Positions 36,090 to 49,872 of a stretch of 64,000 bases of DNA are shown piece by piece. Source of the DNA: Auanema rhodensis (lineage: Eukaryota > Nematoda > Chromadorea > Rhabditida > Rhabditidae). The notes under the pieces are model-generated. The model did not search any database and was not told the DNA's origin. It saw nothing but the letters and a program-made list of their open reading frames with translations. The first letter of the stretch is position 1, and the number at the start of each line of letters is the position of its first letter. The stretch is from contig OZ059899.1 of NCBI GenBank assembly GCA_964057225.1, forward strand, positions 8,184,001 through 8,248,000, given 5' to 3'. Made by a program: the position numbers and the translations under genes.

Positions 36090-38458
36090 TGCCTAATGCT
36101 ATAATATAAAACTTTAACAAACAAATTAACAAACAAATTAAACAAGAAATTAAGCAAGAAATTATATAAGCAAATTGAATAGATTAATATTAAAGGAATA
36201 AGCTAATTTCAATAAAGCCAAGTAACTATGCCAAATTCAAAAAATAAACTGACGCGCGCATCTAGCAGCCTGTCGTGCCGGGACCAAACGCGTCACTTAT
36301 TATTGGAACTATGGTTACTGAGGAGATGGCAATCAGGAGTACAGTAGCTTTGAAGTTATTATTAGAAAGAGTAGCGTTGAAATAACTTAGTAACAGAATG
36401 AAAAATCACAATTATTTATTTTTAGTATTGGCAGCTTAGAATAAGAAACTAATGTTACTAATAAATATCCCTAATAAATTTCAATTTCGATTTAAAAATT
36501 TTTAAAACCTAAACATCTCAAAATGAATAAAAATTAGAATTAAGATTTCTGAATATTTCTATCTTTAAAAATAAAAAAATTGTGTGTTGGCTTTACTGAT
36601 AAATATTTTGATAGTTCTCAAAAGTGAAAAAGTAAGCGGATATTGAACAAAAAGTTTTCAAAGATAAGCCAAACATACAATGTTTATAAATTAATAGAAT
36701 ATAATTAAAATTATAATTATAATTAGAAAGGTGATACTATCATTTATTGTCGAACAATTTTGTTTAGAGTTCATTGTTTTTGTGTAAATTATAGTACTTT
36801 GAATTATGCCACTGGTGTTGCATATGCGGTAATGTGAAAGAGCTACAAAAATACTTATGCTCTGATAGGTCATGTATGATCCCCATGGTTATTTTTGAAA
36901 ATATTAAGCCAGAAATTTGTATACCTACACATATATACATTTTAATAATATATATAGTATTATATTATTATTAAAATGTTTGTAAAATATGTTTTTTCAT
37001 TGATTTGAATACTATTTGAGATGAAACAAATTGAATTCTTGAACAATTATTTTGAAAAAAAGCTATTAATAGTTGAATCATTGATGGTCAGTAGCTATTG
37101 TATCAATTTGCCAAATATAGTGTGTCATATCAAATATGAAAGGATAGAAGCCAGTATACAAAACCGATCTGGCTATTGATCAGATGCCGAGAGTGCTAAG
37201 GGCAGAGTTTCCTGTTTGTTCTTGACCAATATTTACCTACAAAAATTGCAAGATGCCAGTCAAGTTAACTATAAAACATACATGTAACTTCTTTTTCTCT
37301 GGAAATCGCCCTTTAAATATAAAACATATTACCAAATGTATACTAACATTTTATCTTTCATATTAAAGGAAGTCGTGTAGCTCTACATTTTGATATTTTA
37401 GTTCAATGTAATTGTATTTGATTAAGGTATTATATTAAGCGATGAGCTTATTTACTTGACGTAGATAAAAAAACTCAGAAAATTTCAGTCCGAATATTGA
37501 GGTTCTTTCTTTTCTTTTTGTTTTTTTAACGCGCTTCCTATTTTTAATTCGAATGTCAACTTCAGTTTCTAACTAAACATTGACGCATCAATGTTGCTTC
37601 ATCTCTAGAGCTTTGACAATTTTCATTATCCTTATCACTAAATAAAATTAATAATTAAAAGCATATTGTATTATGGAATAGTTTAGGATTTCTTTTATTT
37701 CTCTTATTTCCGATGTGTTCAATTCTCCTGTCTGTGTGACTGACTATATGTGACGTGTTTGCCCTCCTCCTGCCTCCCTTTCCCTCCGTATATACAAGAG
37801 AATGAGAAATAAAGAGAAAAGAAGAGACAAAAAGTGAAAGAGAAAGAGAGAGAGAATGATAGATAGAGTCAGTATAGCAAAGAGAAAGACGATAGAGAGG
37901 AAGAGGAAAGGAGGAGCAGCATCAACATCTGAGCTCGAACATAAAATCATTTACCGTTCTCTAGTAACTGTTCAGAAAAATGTTATCACGCTTAACTGTT
38001 TGTTCAAACCTCTTAACATTATTTTTTCAACTTTTTTTTGAATAAGTGTCTTTCAAAGTTTCATTTTCTTTGCTCATATTACTATTGAATGTTGTAAATC
38101 AAGAGATATGTACATGTATAGATTTGGCACCTATTCGAACTGTATTGGAGATTTCGGATTTATCGCGGGTTTTCAATGCAACATTTCTATTTTCTATTAA
38201 TCTATATTTTATATAATATAATATAATAGTTGTCATGATATTGATGTGACTTGTATAATACTGATTCATAAGTTTTTTTAACTGCTGTTATTTGCATTCG
38301 CTTTTGAATATAATTTTGCTGTTTTAATAACTTTTTCTTTAGTGTATAATTCTATATTTAGGAAAGTATATATAATCGAACGAAGATTATTCAGACATCT
38401 TGGGGTTTATTCTAACTATCATATAATTAAACTATTTATTCTATAATTAATATTTTCT
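36090..38458. promoter_or_regulatory. divergent intergenic region, CENP-A / filamin
   Basis: A 2.4-kb spacer between divergent genes. A short GC-rich block with CG-containing words (GACGCGCGC, AACGCGTCAC) at about 36250-36300 lies close to the CENP-A start. An AT-rich perfect-arm hairpin lies at 36938-36978 and a GA-rich tract at about 37800-37920. I see no gene in it. Confidence 0.5.
36938..36978. repeat. AT-rich perfect-arm hairpin
   Basis: CATTTTAATAATA and its exact reverse complement flank a short AT spacer in the CENP-A/filamin spacer. It may form a cruciform or be a relic of a small inverted-repeat element. Confidence 0.7.
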
Positions 38459-41400
38459 ATGTCGGACAAGTACATGCATAGTTCTAGTTCTGACTATCAA
38501 AAATCATCACCGCCTCAACAACAACAGCAATGGGTTGATATTCAATTGAATACATTCTCAAATTGGATAAATGAACAGGTTACTACTATTTTTATTTTAT
38601 TTGCAATCTAAAATAACATATTACCATCTTCTAAAGAATATTTATTTTATGATATTGTCATAATCGTTCTGGTGGTTCTGTTAGTTTTCTTTTAAACTCT
38701 GCATAGAACCGACTTGAGCTTAAGTATTAAGATATGTGTTGGTCATTTCTGTATTTATTCTTCGTCTCTGACGACCCCTTATCTTCTGCTGTGTATTGTA
38801 CCTGCATTGAGATGAAAACGGACGACGAAGGAGAAGGACGAAGCTCTGACGAGTCCGTACCTTTAACTCTCGCTGCGGTATATTGAAGCCACAATGACAG
38901 TCAATGCAAACGGTCAGATCTATTGACAAACAAACAAACGAACTGACAATCATTCAAATTGACAACGATGCATTTAAAAAAATGCTGAATGTTTGACAAG
39001 TTTTGTTTGGATGTTCGATAGAGATAAATATCAAGTTCAGTTCATCAACAATCCAAAAACAGCTGATACTCTAAAACAAAAAAAATTTCACAGTCTGTAT
39101 AATTATGAAAAAACAAAATATTTTTTCCTTTTCTTGCAGATGCAGTCAAATGTGATAAAACATCTGACAGATGATTTAGCTGATGGTGTTTTGTTAATTC
39201 GATTGGTGGAAACATTACAAGGAAGACGATATTTTGGAAAAGTAAACACAAAAAGAAATCATTAAATATGTAAATTTGATTTAATAACAGGTTTACGATG
39301 ATAATCCGACTGAAATACAACGATTAATGAATGTTCAAATGGCTTTAGATGCATTAAGAGAAGATGGTGTGAAAACTGTTAATATAGGTGAGTCTGATTT
39401 GATATTTTTATAAATATTTACAACAAATATGATGATTTAAAACTTGAGCATAACTCTGCATCATTCTGCATTTTATTTCATTTGTTGATTAGCTTCACCT
39501 TATTTGCCTTCGTTCATTACTGTTGACCTTTGTGTCGTTGATGTGATGCTTAATGTCTGCTACTCTCGATTGTGTTCATCTGGCTTACTCAAAAGCTAAT
39601 AATCAGTCGCGAACGGTAAAGGCAATAGGAAAAGCCGCGGAACATGCGCATGACGGGTGCATTCGTGACAATAACTCAATTCAAGTTTGTACAAGAAATG
39701 AACAAAGTTCGAGCTTGCGCTTAAGCATGATTAAGCATGCTTTCACAAAATACAACAACAATTATTAGAAGAGAAAATGAAAAATATGATTCAAATTGTT
39801 TCAGGGAGCCATGACATAGTAGAAGGAAATACTAAATTAATATTAGGATTAATTTGGTGCCTCGTGCAGAGGTATCAAATCGCATCCAGGACCAAAATTC
39901 CTCCTAAAAAGCTTGTTATGGCTTGGATTCAGGTAGCGTATTCTTCTTCCTTACTTTTTATGAATGATATTATCTAAGTCTAACTACATATTCACATTAA
40001 AGTTCTATATGTTTAAACATAATTTGCTATCTTATCGCTTAACATTGTGAGAAAACTTAGAATGAGTTCTAATATAAACCTAAAATGCTTGCATTCGTAG
40101 CCGTCGATAGCTCAGTTGGTAGAGCGGAGGACTGTAGAGTTGTGGCTATCCTTAGGTCGCTGGTTCGAATCCGGCTCGACGGAATGTTTTTTGCATTTCT
40201 GAATGAGGATTTTAATAATATTTTTTTGATTTAATTTATGAGAATTTACGTTCTGCATCTTTTTAAGACTTGTTTTTATACCAAAAAACGTGTGATTATA
40301 GAAAATTATATAAATATTCAATTGGTGGCTCATTTGAATTTATTTAGTCTGTTATACCTGAATTGAAATTGGTTAATTTTCGTACAAGCTGGAACGATGG
40401 ACGTGCTTTATCTGCGTTATTAGAATATTGTCAACCTGGATTATGTCCAGAATGGTCTCGTTTAGATCCACGAAATGCGTAAGAATTTAATAATTATTTT
40501 TGATAATTCCAGTTAAAATATATTTTTTACTATGTGATATTAATACTGTTTTTACTCTTTCAATTTCCAGAAGAGAAAACTGTGCTAGAGCCTTAGAGTT
40601 AGCTGAACAGTACTTAGGAATTCCACAAATTTTGTCGGCCGATCACTTAAGCTCTATTCATCTGGATGAGCTATCATGTATTACATATTTATCCTATTTT
40701 ATTCGTCGAGATGGTCCAGGATATCGAGCCACATTACAACGTGCACAACTAGTAAGTTATAATCAAAAATGCAAAAAAAAACATTTTTTTTTAGATGTTA
40801 CCTGAATGTGATGTACAGGATTTTGATATGTCTTGGAGTGATGGTTATTTGTTAGCATTATTAGTTGAAGCTGTTGGAGGACAAGTATAATAATTAAAAA
40901 AAAAACACTTTAATTTATTTTTGTAATTTAGGTTCCGGATTTTGCTAGAATGAGTTTCGAATCATTTCGAGATTGTGTAGATAATATAACATGTTGTAAG
41001 TATATTAAGTTTTTTCTTTTATAAAAACACAAATTAAAAATCATTTATGTATTACTTTCATCAGGTTTGGACTCAGTGTTAAATTTGGGTGTAGCATCCT
41101 TAGTTGGAGCTGAAGATCTAGCTGATCCACAAGGAGAACATTTAGGAACTATGGCGTTAGTAGCCGCAATTTTATCTGTTGGTCCAGAACAAGATATCTT
41201 TGTAACTCAATGTTTCATAAACCAACAGGTTTGTTCTTTTATTATTTTTTAAAAAATGTTTTTGTTGTATTTCAACTATATTGATTTGTTTCAGGTCAAT
41301 TTGGATTTAGCGTTTGCCGAAGGCAGTGAGGTCCGCGTTGATGAGTTGGATGTACAAGTGTTAGGTCCAAGCGGCCAACTTTTGTCTAACCAAACTATTA

Positions 41401-44400
41401 GATTGAGGAAAAGTCGAACAACACACGGTGCTGTATTATCGCTTGTGCCATCGGATCCAGGATTTCATCAGGTATGAAATTGTTTTATATCATGATTATA
41501 CTAATTTCAAACTTTGATATCATATTCTCTAACCAATTTTTTTACTTTTTTTTTCTCATTTCTTTAACAGAATTGAACTAGGTATGTTGTACTTCAATTT
41601 GTCTTATTGAATGGTCGTTCACTCATGATAACCTTGGCGATAATGAACGATTCAAACTGCCACCTCAAAACTTTTTCTTGGAAGAAAGCGTATTTCATCC
41701 AAGTTTGCATAAAATAATTTCATTATTACGATAATGTCATTCTTTTATATATGATGTGTTAATTCTTGATAAAATATCATCATAGATATCCATCTTTTCG
41801 TTATCTTTTTTTTTTAAATTGTTGAAAGAAAAAGAAAATAATGCAATTGTTCTACGTTAGCGACAAAAATGTAGTTTTCGATCATGCTGTCGGATATTCC
41901 GCATTGCTTGTTGATGGATCGTAAATTTAAAATTTTTTTCAACTGAAAAAGGAAATAAGAAAAATTTTTATGATTCCGGAATATATTGTTTTTTTAATAT
42001 TAGAGATAGCTTTCTTATATTTGTTCTCACTTGTTTCTGGGGGGTTTGCGCCATCTAAAGACTCTTTGACTTCAGTTTAAGGCGAAGATAGTCCACATAT
42101 AAGGTAACCTTGACTTGCCTTCTCTTATTTATTGCCTCTCGAAACGTAACATCAGCATTCACAGTCTCAAATCTCTCTTCATCTCATATTCTCTATGATA
42201 TTCTTATAAAGTCCCCTCTCTCCCTCCCCCCTTTCTCTCTCTGTTTCTCTCTGTTTCTCTCTCTCTCCCTCTCTCTCTCTTTCAATCTCTCTCTACATAC
42301 AATATCGTTCACTCCATAGCTATTTATAATTACTTTTATCTACTCCTTTTATATATGTTTACATATTGTTCAAACTAGCAAAAAACATGCGCTGACGAGA
42401 CAAATTCCTCTGGAACATATGTAAAGACGCATAATTCACTTTATTATTTTATCTATTAGAATCAATGTATTTTCAAAATAAGAAAGAACTAAGATAGGTG
42501 AAACTGTATATATGTACATCCACACCATATTACTAGCGTGTTGTCGATGATGATGATGATGCTTACGATGCATGGCTGCTGACTACCTTGACCTCATAGG
42601 TCTCTATGTCTTTGTATATGAAGATGTAGAACTATTGTGTAACGTTAAAGAGAAGAAGCTCTTACAGTTCTAATAATTCTTTTTTAAATTTTTTTTCAAG
42701 CGAAATTTCTAATTTGAATAATAATTCTATAATTTTCGATTAAATATCAACTTAATTATAAAGAAATATATACAAGAATCAATTCTTTTTGAGCTTTTCC
42801 TTTAAATGTTTCATCTTATTATCATTGAAATCTGACGATTTGAAAATTATAAATGTAAAGAAAAACAAAATAAAAGTCTTATTGAAGAATTTGATCTTAG
42901 ATAGTATTCAATAACATTTATTTTGTATCATATACTTGTTATTGCTCCCATCACGCGGTCAAATTTTCATTTTTTTTGCAAAAACTTTAATTCTTGTTTT
43001 CTATTTATTCAAGTTCATTCATATAATGGCATGATGAAGTTACTAGTGACCAACTGCAATCAGAAAATTGTTGCTGTGCAATACACTAATTAGACCTTGA
43101 GCGTTAATGCTATCATAAAGCTTAAAGCTGTTCCTATCACCTAAATGATATTAATCAACTTCTAATCATCATTTAACTGTAAAAGTGAAACAGAAGTTTG
43201 AAGAATTTAGATTTTGTCCAAGTATATTCTCTTAATTTATCGTTTCATTTCTTATCTTTCTAACCGATAATTCCGTAAATTCTTAAATTCATTTCTTTTC
43301 TAATCGTGTCCGTTTGATAGCCCGAGGCATTGATACATATACGTAAATACTTATGTATCACGTTTAATATGATATGGAATGAAGTCCGCTGAACAATATT
43401 CAAAGTTGGATGGTAGCCAAGGTCTTTCATGGGTGTGAACGGTTGGCTATATGTCGACCGCCCAGAATGGGGGCATCTGACATCCTTCTATTCCGTTTCA
43501 TGCATAGTATCCTTTTTGAGTGTCGGAGGACAAGACAAAAAATTTGCTAATCCAAGCATTATCGTTTGATTCGATTGCAAGAGAAATAAGTCAAAATGGA
43601 GTCAGAAGTTATTCATAATGCTGACATCCATACATACATCTTGTATACAATTCGGTTCATAAAGTAGTTGAATTGAAAGAAAAAGTTTTATAGAAAAACA
43701 TCCAATTTACACTACTTCATGAAATATCTATATTCATGTATGTACATATACATATACATTCATATTGTTATTTGGTTACATTAACAAAATAATTTTTAAA
43801 AAAATAAGAAGAAAATGTTTGAAAGCTAATCAATCATTCAGTCAACGATTATACTATTAGGGAAGTTTTTTTCTAAACTTTCATGTATTGCTATAGTCTA
43901 TGTTTGTCTTCTGCTTGTTTCTGTCTGTATTCTACAACAAGCTTCAACTAGTTCTACCAACTTATATTTACTACATCGTTGTTTTTTTTTTCATCTAACT
44001 AATCCTAACATTATTTTCTGAAAATTACTCTACGTTTTGTATCTTTCCAAGTTTTAAAGAAATTTTTATTCTTGTTATGTAAACATTCCTGACCGGAAGT
44101 TGATTCAACCAAAATAAAGTCCAAAAAAAAGTGATAAATTGCTGTTCATCCAAGCTTGACAGAAATATCGAAGAATTTATTTTTTCGATAGGTTTTCGAC
44201 ATTCAAAACTAGACCTGCCACTTAATATAGTCTAATGTCCTTTAGTTAATAATATCCTCATGTTTCTCTTTAAGTTGTTCGGTTTTTCGTTTTCTTTCAA
44301 CCTTTAATGTTTCGTCTGACTGGCAATGTTTCATCGATTGAGAAGTGTTGAATCTTTCGTTTTAATGGAGAGAGACTTCAATGCAATAACACTATTAAAT

Positions 44401-47400
44401 TTGACTGAATAATAGTAAATTTGTATTAAATATTCTAAACAATTCAACCTCATCTTTTAAACTATTAATAATGTATATATTTATGTTTTAATCAGAAATA
44501 TAATATAACGAGTATATAGGGGGGTGGAGGTGGGTGGGGAGTCGATCTCATTTTGAGAGAACTATTGGTTTGATATCTTGAATCGAAGTTTTGTGTTCGA
44601 TACGGTTTGATGCAAAGCAAGGCTGGCACTTCGCCTATTTCCTTTGGTAATTTTACCTAATGATTGACTCGTTATATCTTGCATTCTTTTCTCTCTCAAA
44701 AAAGTTTTTTAAACATTTTTTTTCTATTTTTTATATAATTTTTAAAATTTTCAGGTTCGCATTTTTTGCCAGGGTACTGAGTTACCCTCATCGCCTATCT
44801 CCTTACGTGTGCTGAGCACTGAAGACAGTCGTGCGGCATCGCGTAACACTGCACGTGCGACATCGTCTGCTTCTGTTCCTCCACACCCAGCAGATTATCG
44901 TTCCACATCAGGTGACGGAGTATTAGACGAATCTGTTGTTGCTCCTACTCAATCAGTATCGTATCCCCCCTCACATCGTCCAAACCATCAGCAACATTCC
45001 GTTGGTGATAACGACGATAGACGACATATTAGTTCATTATCTACTGCTGTTCGAAAAACAGAAAAAGCCTCAATATCTGTTGAACGTTCTTATTCTGAAG
45101 CTTCGGACATTGATATTTCACATAAATCGTTCGCACAGCGTCGTCTACATATCATTAAACAATTAGAAGCTCAAAATCACCCAGTATGTTATAATATAAT
45201 TATTTATTTCTTTATAATAGATTGTGAATGAAATTTTAATATCTTGATTATAGCTAAGAGAACAACCACGTGAACCAACAACACAACAATCATCTTTTAA
45301 ATCATATTCTACGAAAGTAATTATATATCTTTGATAATATTTATAAGTATATATTCTAGGTACCTGTTACCTTAGAAGCATCAGCACATCACGAAATGTC
45401 GTTAACAGGCCCTTCGGATAGCACTCATCATTCAAGACCTTCTGATGTTGGTCTTGTTAGTTTTTCTGGATTAACAGAGCCTTGTTCTGTTGGATCTATA
45501 GTTGAAGTTGTGGTATGCTTCATGTAATATACGAGAAATAACCAACGCATTTAGATAAATGCTCACGGTGAAACTGCCACAACAGGTTCAGTCTATGTTG
45601 ATGCGGTTGCTCCTTCAGGACGTGTGATCAACTGTGATGTAATTCATCGTCAGAATTGCTTCATGGCAACATTCACACCTACAGAAGTTGGTATGTTGAT
45701 TTGCGATATATTTCATTTTTAATCTTATTATCAATTAACAAATACTAGTTTTCCAACTACGTAATCTAATTCTTAATTTGATATTCATTTAATATTCTAT
45801 TTCTTGTTTATTCACTGAAAATCATTAGCTATATACTTCTGATTTAACTATATACATATATACATATGTATATATGTATTTATACAGTAATATAATTATT
45901 TGAATAGTTTGAACAATTTTATTTTACCTCCAGTTAGATAATTAATCTATGAAATGAACATTATTATAAAATATTAAGAGTGAGAGAGATTGAGAGAGAG
46001 AGCGAGAGAGAGAGAGAGATTGAGAGAGAGCGAGAGAGAGAGAGAGAGAGAAGTTGGGAGGGGAGGGGGGAGGAAGGAAGGGAGGGAAAAGAAAGAGATA
46101 CGAGATAGACAGTAATCTATAGTGATCGTAACTAATGATCCTGATTATATGAGATTCATATACCTCTCCACGTATTTTCTCTTTAGTCTTCGTTTTCTCC
46201 TTTCTTAATCTCTCCTTCTACTTTACTTCTTACTCTGTTCATCTTTTCCTTGTTTGGGTTTGTTATCGATTTGCTGATGATTCTTGAGTCTCGCAAGATG
46301 ACGACAGAACGACAGCGCGTCTGTGTGCGTGGTCTTGCGGTTGTTGTATATCGTCGGCCTTTGACCTTCAAGAAGGAGTGAATCCGACCACCCGCTACAT
46401 TCGTTCTTGTGGATTTCTCAGTAACTCTTTCTATCTCTACTCACCTTTCTTCCTTTCGCTCTCATGGTTTTGCGTTACCTGAACCAGATTGCCCTCCCTT
46501 TCCATCTTTCTATCTCTCCGTCTTTTCTTGATATCTTTCTGTTGTCGTTATTACCGTTAGCCTTGTTTTGTGTGTCTCTCCTGAACCGCCTGACAAGACC
46601 GTGACTACTATGTATCAAGACGTTCTTCCTCATTGTATATCTGCATCAATTTTTCTCTTTTGCGCTCTTCTAGATCTTAGAAACACAATAGATTATGAGA
46701 TAGAAAGAGACATAGGAACAGCGATTCCATGATATATATGGATACCACACCCATTATACCTATCTTCTCTTTACCTTTAGCCTCTCTCTCTCTCTTTCCT
46801 TACTGTTATCTCTCTCAAATTCCTACCCCTCAGATCTCATCCCAACTCTTCATCTTCATATACATGGATCCCCCATTTGCTCAATATTACAACAAATAGA
46901 AATTCTCATTGATTATTGATGATTAATTAACTTACTCACTAACTATATCTATTAATTATATTTCTTAATTTTATTTTTGTTATTTAGGCCTTTGGCGTAT
47001 TGGTATTTTATACGAAGGAGATCACATCCGTGGTAGTCCTTTTGCTTGTCAGGTTAGAGACTTTTTGAAAAATTTATTTTTTATTTGTTTCTATTTACAA
47101 CTTAACTTAATTTTATTAGTACATTATCCATTAAAGTTCACTTTTTCAGGTTTTCGACGCTAATCTTGTTAACGTTTACGGATTAGACGTTGGACTTGTA
47201 GGGCAAGAGTTACGATTCACAGCTGACGCCAGCCAGGCCGGAAGTGGTCAACTTAAGGTTAGTTCTTAAACTATTTTCATCTTTCAATATGAATATTCAA
47301 GTTCTTTTCTATATCTTCATTCTATTCTTATTTCCTTTTCTCTTTATTCATTTGATTATTCTATATTTCAATATTCATTTTTCTTTTTAATTTTTCATTC

Positions 47401-47967
47401 ACTTTCTAATTTATTTTTATTTTGTGTGTTTTTGGAAGTTTTTTATTTAAACGTATTGTTTCATTATGGTTATCGTCATATGTCAAATACTATTTCATGT
47501 ATTGTCTATAACCCACTATGGGCGTGAATTGCATTTGAATGACGACGACAGACGACATTTTTCAACACAAGACATCTTACATCATCAACCACTCCCATTA
47601 TCAGCTGCCTATTAATGTAAAAAAGGCTTTGAAACCTAAATTTTGCGCTTTTATAAAATATATTTATTTGTTTTCTACCATAATTCTTACAATTAGAATA
47701 TTAAAAAGCGATTTACTGTTATTATCTTCCTTACTATCTCATACTTGACTTGGCTATTTGCTAGGCTTTCTTCAGAGTATTTTGTTTAAAACGGTTGATT
47801 TCAACTTTTTCTCAATAATAAACATAAAAAATGGTTTATGCCAAAAATTTGTTGCAAATGCAGCTGTAAATGGTTTGGCTTTCAATCGTTGTTGTCCATT
47901 TGAATGTTCCTGTGCGCAACCATCGTCTTATTTTTATCTTTCTCAATAGTCTCTAGTTATGTCTCTA

Positions 47968-48023
<56 letters not shown>

Positions 48024-49826
48024 CATCTTCGCTTTCTTTGCTTTCTCTTAAACAATATCTATGTCTTCATACAACTATCTTTCTAAACAGTTTCCCCATT
48101 TCTCCGTATTTCTCTCTCTCTCTCCCTCCTTCTATCATGATCATCAATTTCGCGAAACTTCTTTCTATAATTGTAATTATCAATTGATAGAACAATATGT
48201 TTTCCTTATATAATCTATTAAAACAAATTTTATTTATTTAAAATTTTTCTATCATATTTTGAAATTTACACATATTTGCCATCTATGTTTAAGTTTAAGC
48301 TTTTTGAAAGATTCATCATTGTTATTTCTTCAGCTTGAGATTAATATCCATAAATTTGATGATTTTTGTGGAAAATTGAGAAACTAAAAGTTATTCTCGT
48401 ATTGTGTCGTTTTTCAATATTGTCATTCGGTGCATGTTTTTTGTTTCAAATTTTCGTTCATTTGCTGCAACTACTTGATGAGATACTTCATATCTTCACA
48501 AATAATAGTGTTTGTCTCTCATTGATAACTATTTCAAAAGATAAAAATCTGAGAAGAGAAGAAGAAGAAGAAGAAAATTATTTTATTTTTGTCCTTTTCT
48601 TCTTCTATTAACTTTTTCCAATAAAATTATTGTATTCTATTGACTGTGTAATCAGTAATTATCACCATTTAGGTATCAGTTTTCCGTCACGGACGTGAAA
48701 TTGAAAGTTCTGTCGAGGAACAAGGCAATTCACGAATATATAGAATAAATTTTATACCGGACGGAGCTGGACAATATAAGATTCACGTCATATTTAACCG
48801 AATGGAGGCTAAAGGTCTTTTTCTCTAATTCTATGTTATGTTATAATCATAATATGAACTTTAGGTTCGCCATTCATATTGGATATAGCTGATGCTTCAT
48901 CTGTCAGTGTCTATGGAGAAAATCTCCGTATGGCATCTGTAGGAAATGAAGCAACATTCATGATACATGCAGTTGGAGCAGATTGCAAGGATATTGGAGT
49001 GTTTATCACAGGTTTTTATATTTCTTATTCATCATATAGTTTTCTGATAACATTAATAACTAAACGTTTATTAAGTCGCGTGCGATTGTGTGTATGTGAG
49101 TGTCAGTCAGTCCCTTGTCCCTTTTTTTTCATTTAATTTATTGTTATTTTGTTTATTAACTTATATTTGTTAATATGTTTAAATGCATTATTTGGTTTGT
49201 ATATTGGGTAGACGGGTTATCTGTTCGCTTTATCATCGTATATTGGATGTCGCATATACACATGTGTCCATGTTTTTTGGTGCTTTCACCAATCACTGTT
49301 TCGTCAAGTCATATGTATGTTTTGTGTTTTTATTGTGTTTTTATTTTATTTAATTTTTTTTATTATGGTTATTTATTCTTTATTAGGACCATCTGGACGA
49401 GTACACAATGCTCGAATTGTTCAATCTGATGATGTTACTTTTCGAGTAATATGGATACCTAAAGATCCTGGTTCGTTTACTATTTTTAAGTTTTCCGAAA
49501 CAAATATCAATTTCGTTAAAATTTTATTTGGGTAAAAGTGGGGATTATACCTTTTATTTGTTTATATGTTATATATTTATTCATTTTTTTTGAAAAGAAA
49601 TAAAGAAAGATAGATTATACTATATTAATTAATATATTAATCATATATATTTTATTCTAGGAGAGCATACAATCGATGTACGATTATTCGATCAAAGTGT
49701 ATATGATTCTCCATATATTTGCAATGTTGGAGCTCCAGAATTAGTCGATGTTCGTGCCATGCCTCGTCGTATTCAAGCTAAAGATTTGTACACTGATCAT
49801 AGTTTTGAAAGTAAGTTTATATTTAA

Positions 49827-49872
<46 letters not shown>

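Larger units (their letters stand above)
38459..41228 (+). other. filamin module: three calponin-homology domains
   Basis: Exons 38459-38578, 39140-39241, 39291-39387, 39805-39932, 40348-40478, 40571-40751, 40795-40884, 40932-40995 and 41065-41228. CH1 includes FSNWINEQMQSNVIKHLTD, LADGVLLIRLVETLQG and LILGLIWCLVQRYQI. CH2 includes KLVMAWIQSVIPEL, SWNDGRALSALLEYC and YLSYFIRR. CH3 is shorter and more divergent, with MSWSDGYLLALLVEAVGG and GTMALVAAILSVG. Tandem CH1-CH2 is an actin-binding unit; the role of CH3 in this subfamily is less clear. Confidence 0.9.

Noticed and set aside
36938-36978. AT hairpin as a transposon end or miRNA
   Set aside because: Arms are pure AT-type sequence with no target-site duplication or second copy visible in the window.
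39553-39768. 71-codon ORF in filamin intron 39388-39804
   Set aside because: No flanking splice sites in phase with the CH1 exons. Including it would break the CH1 domain.
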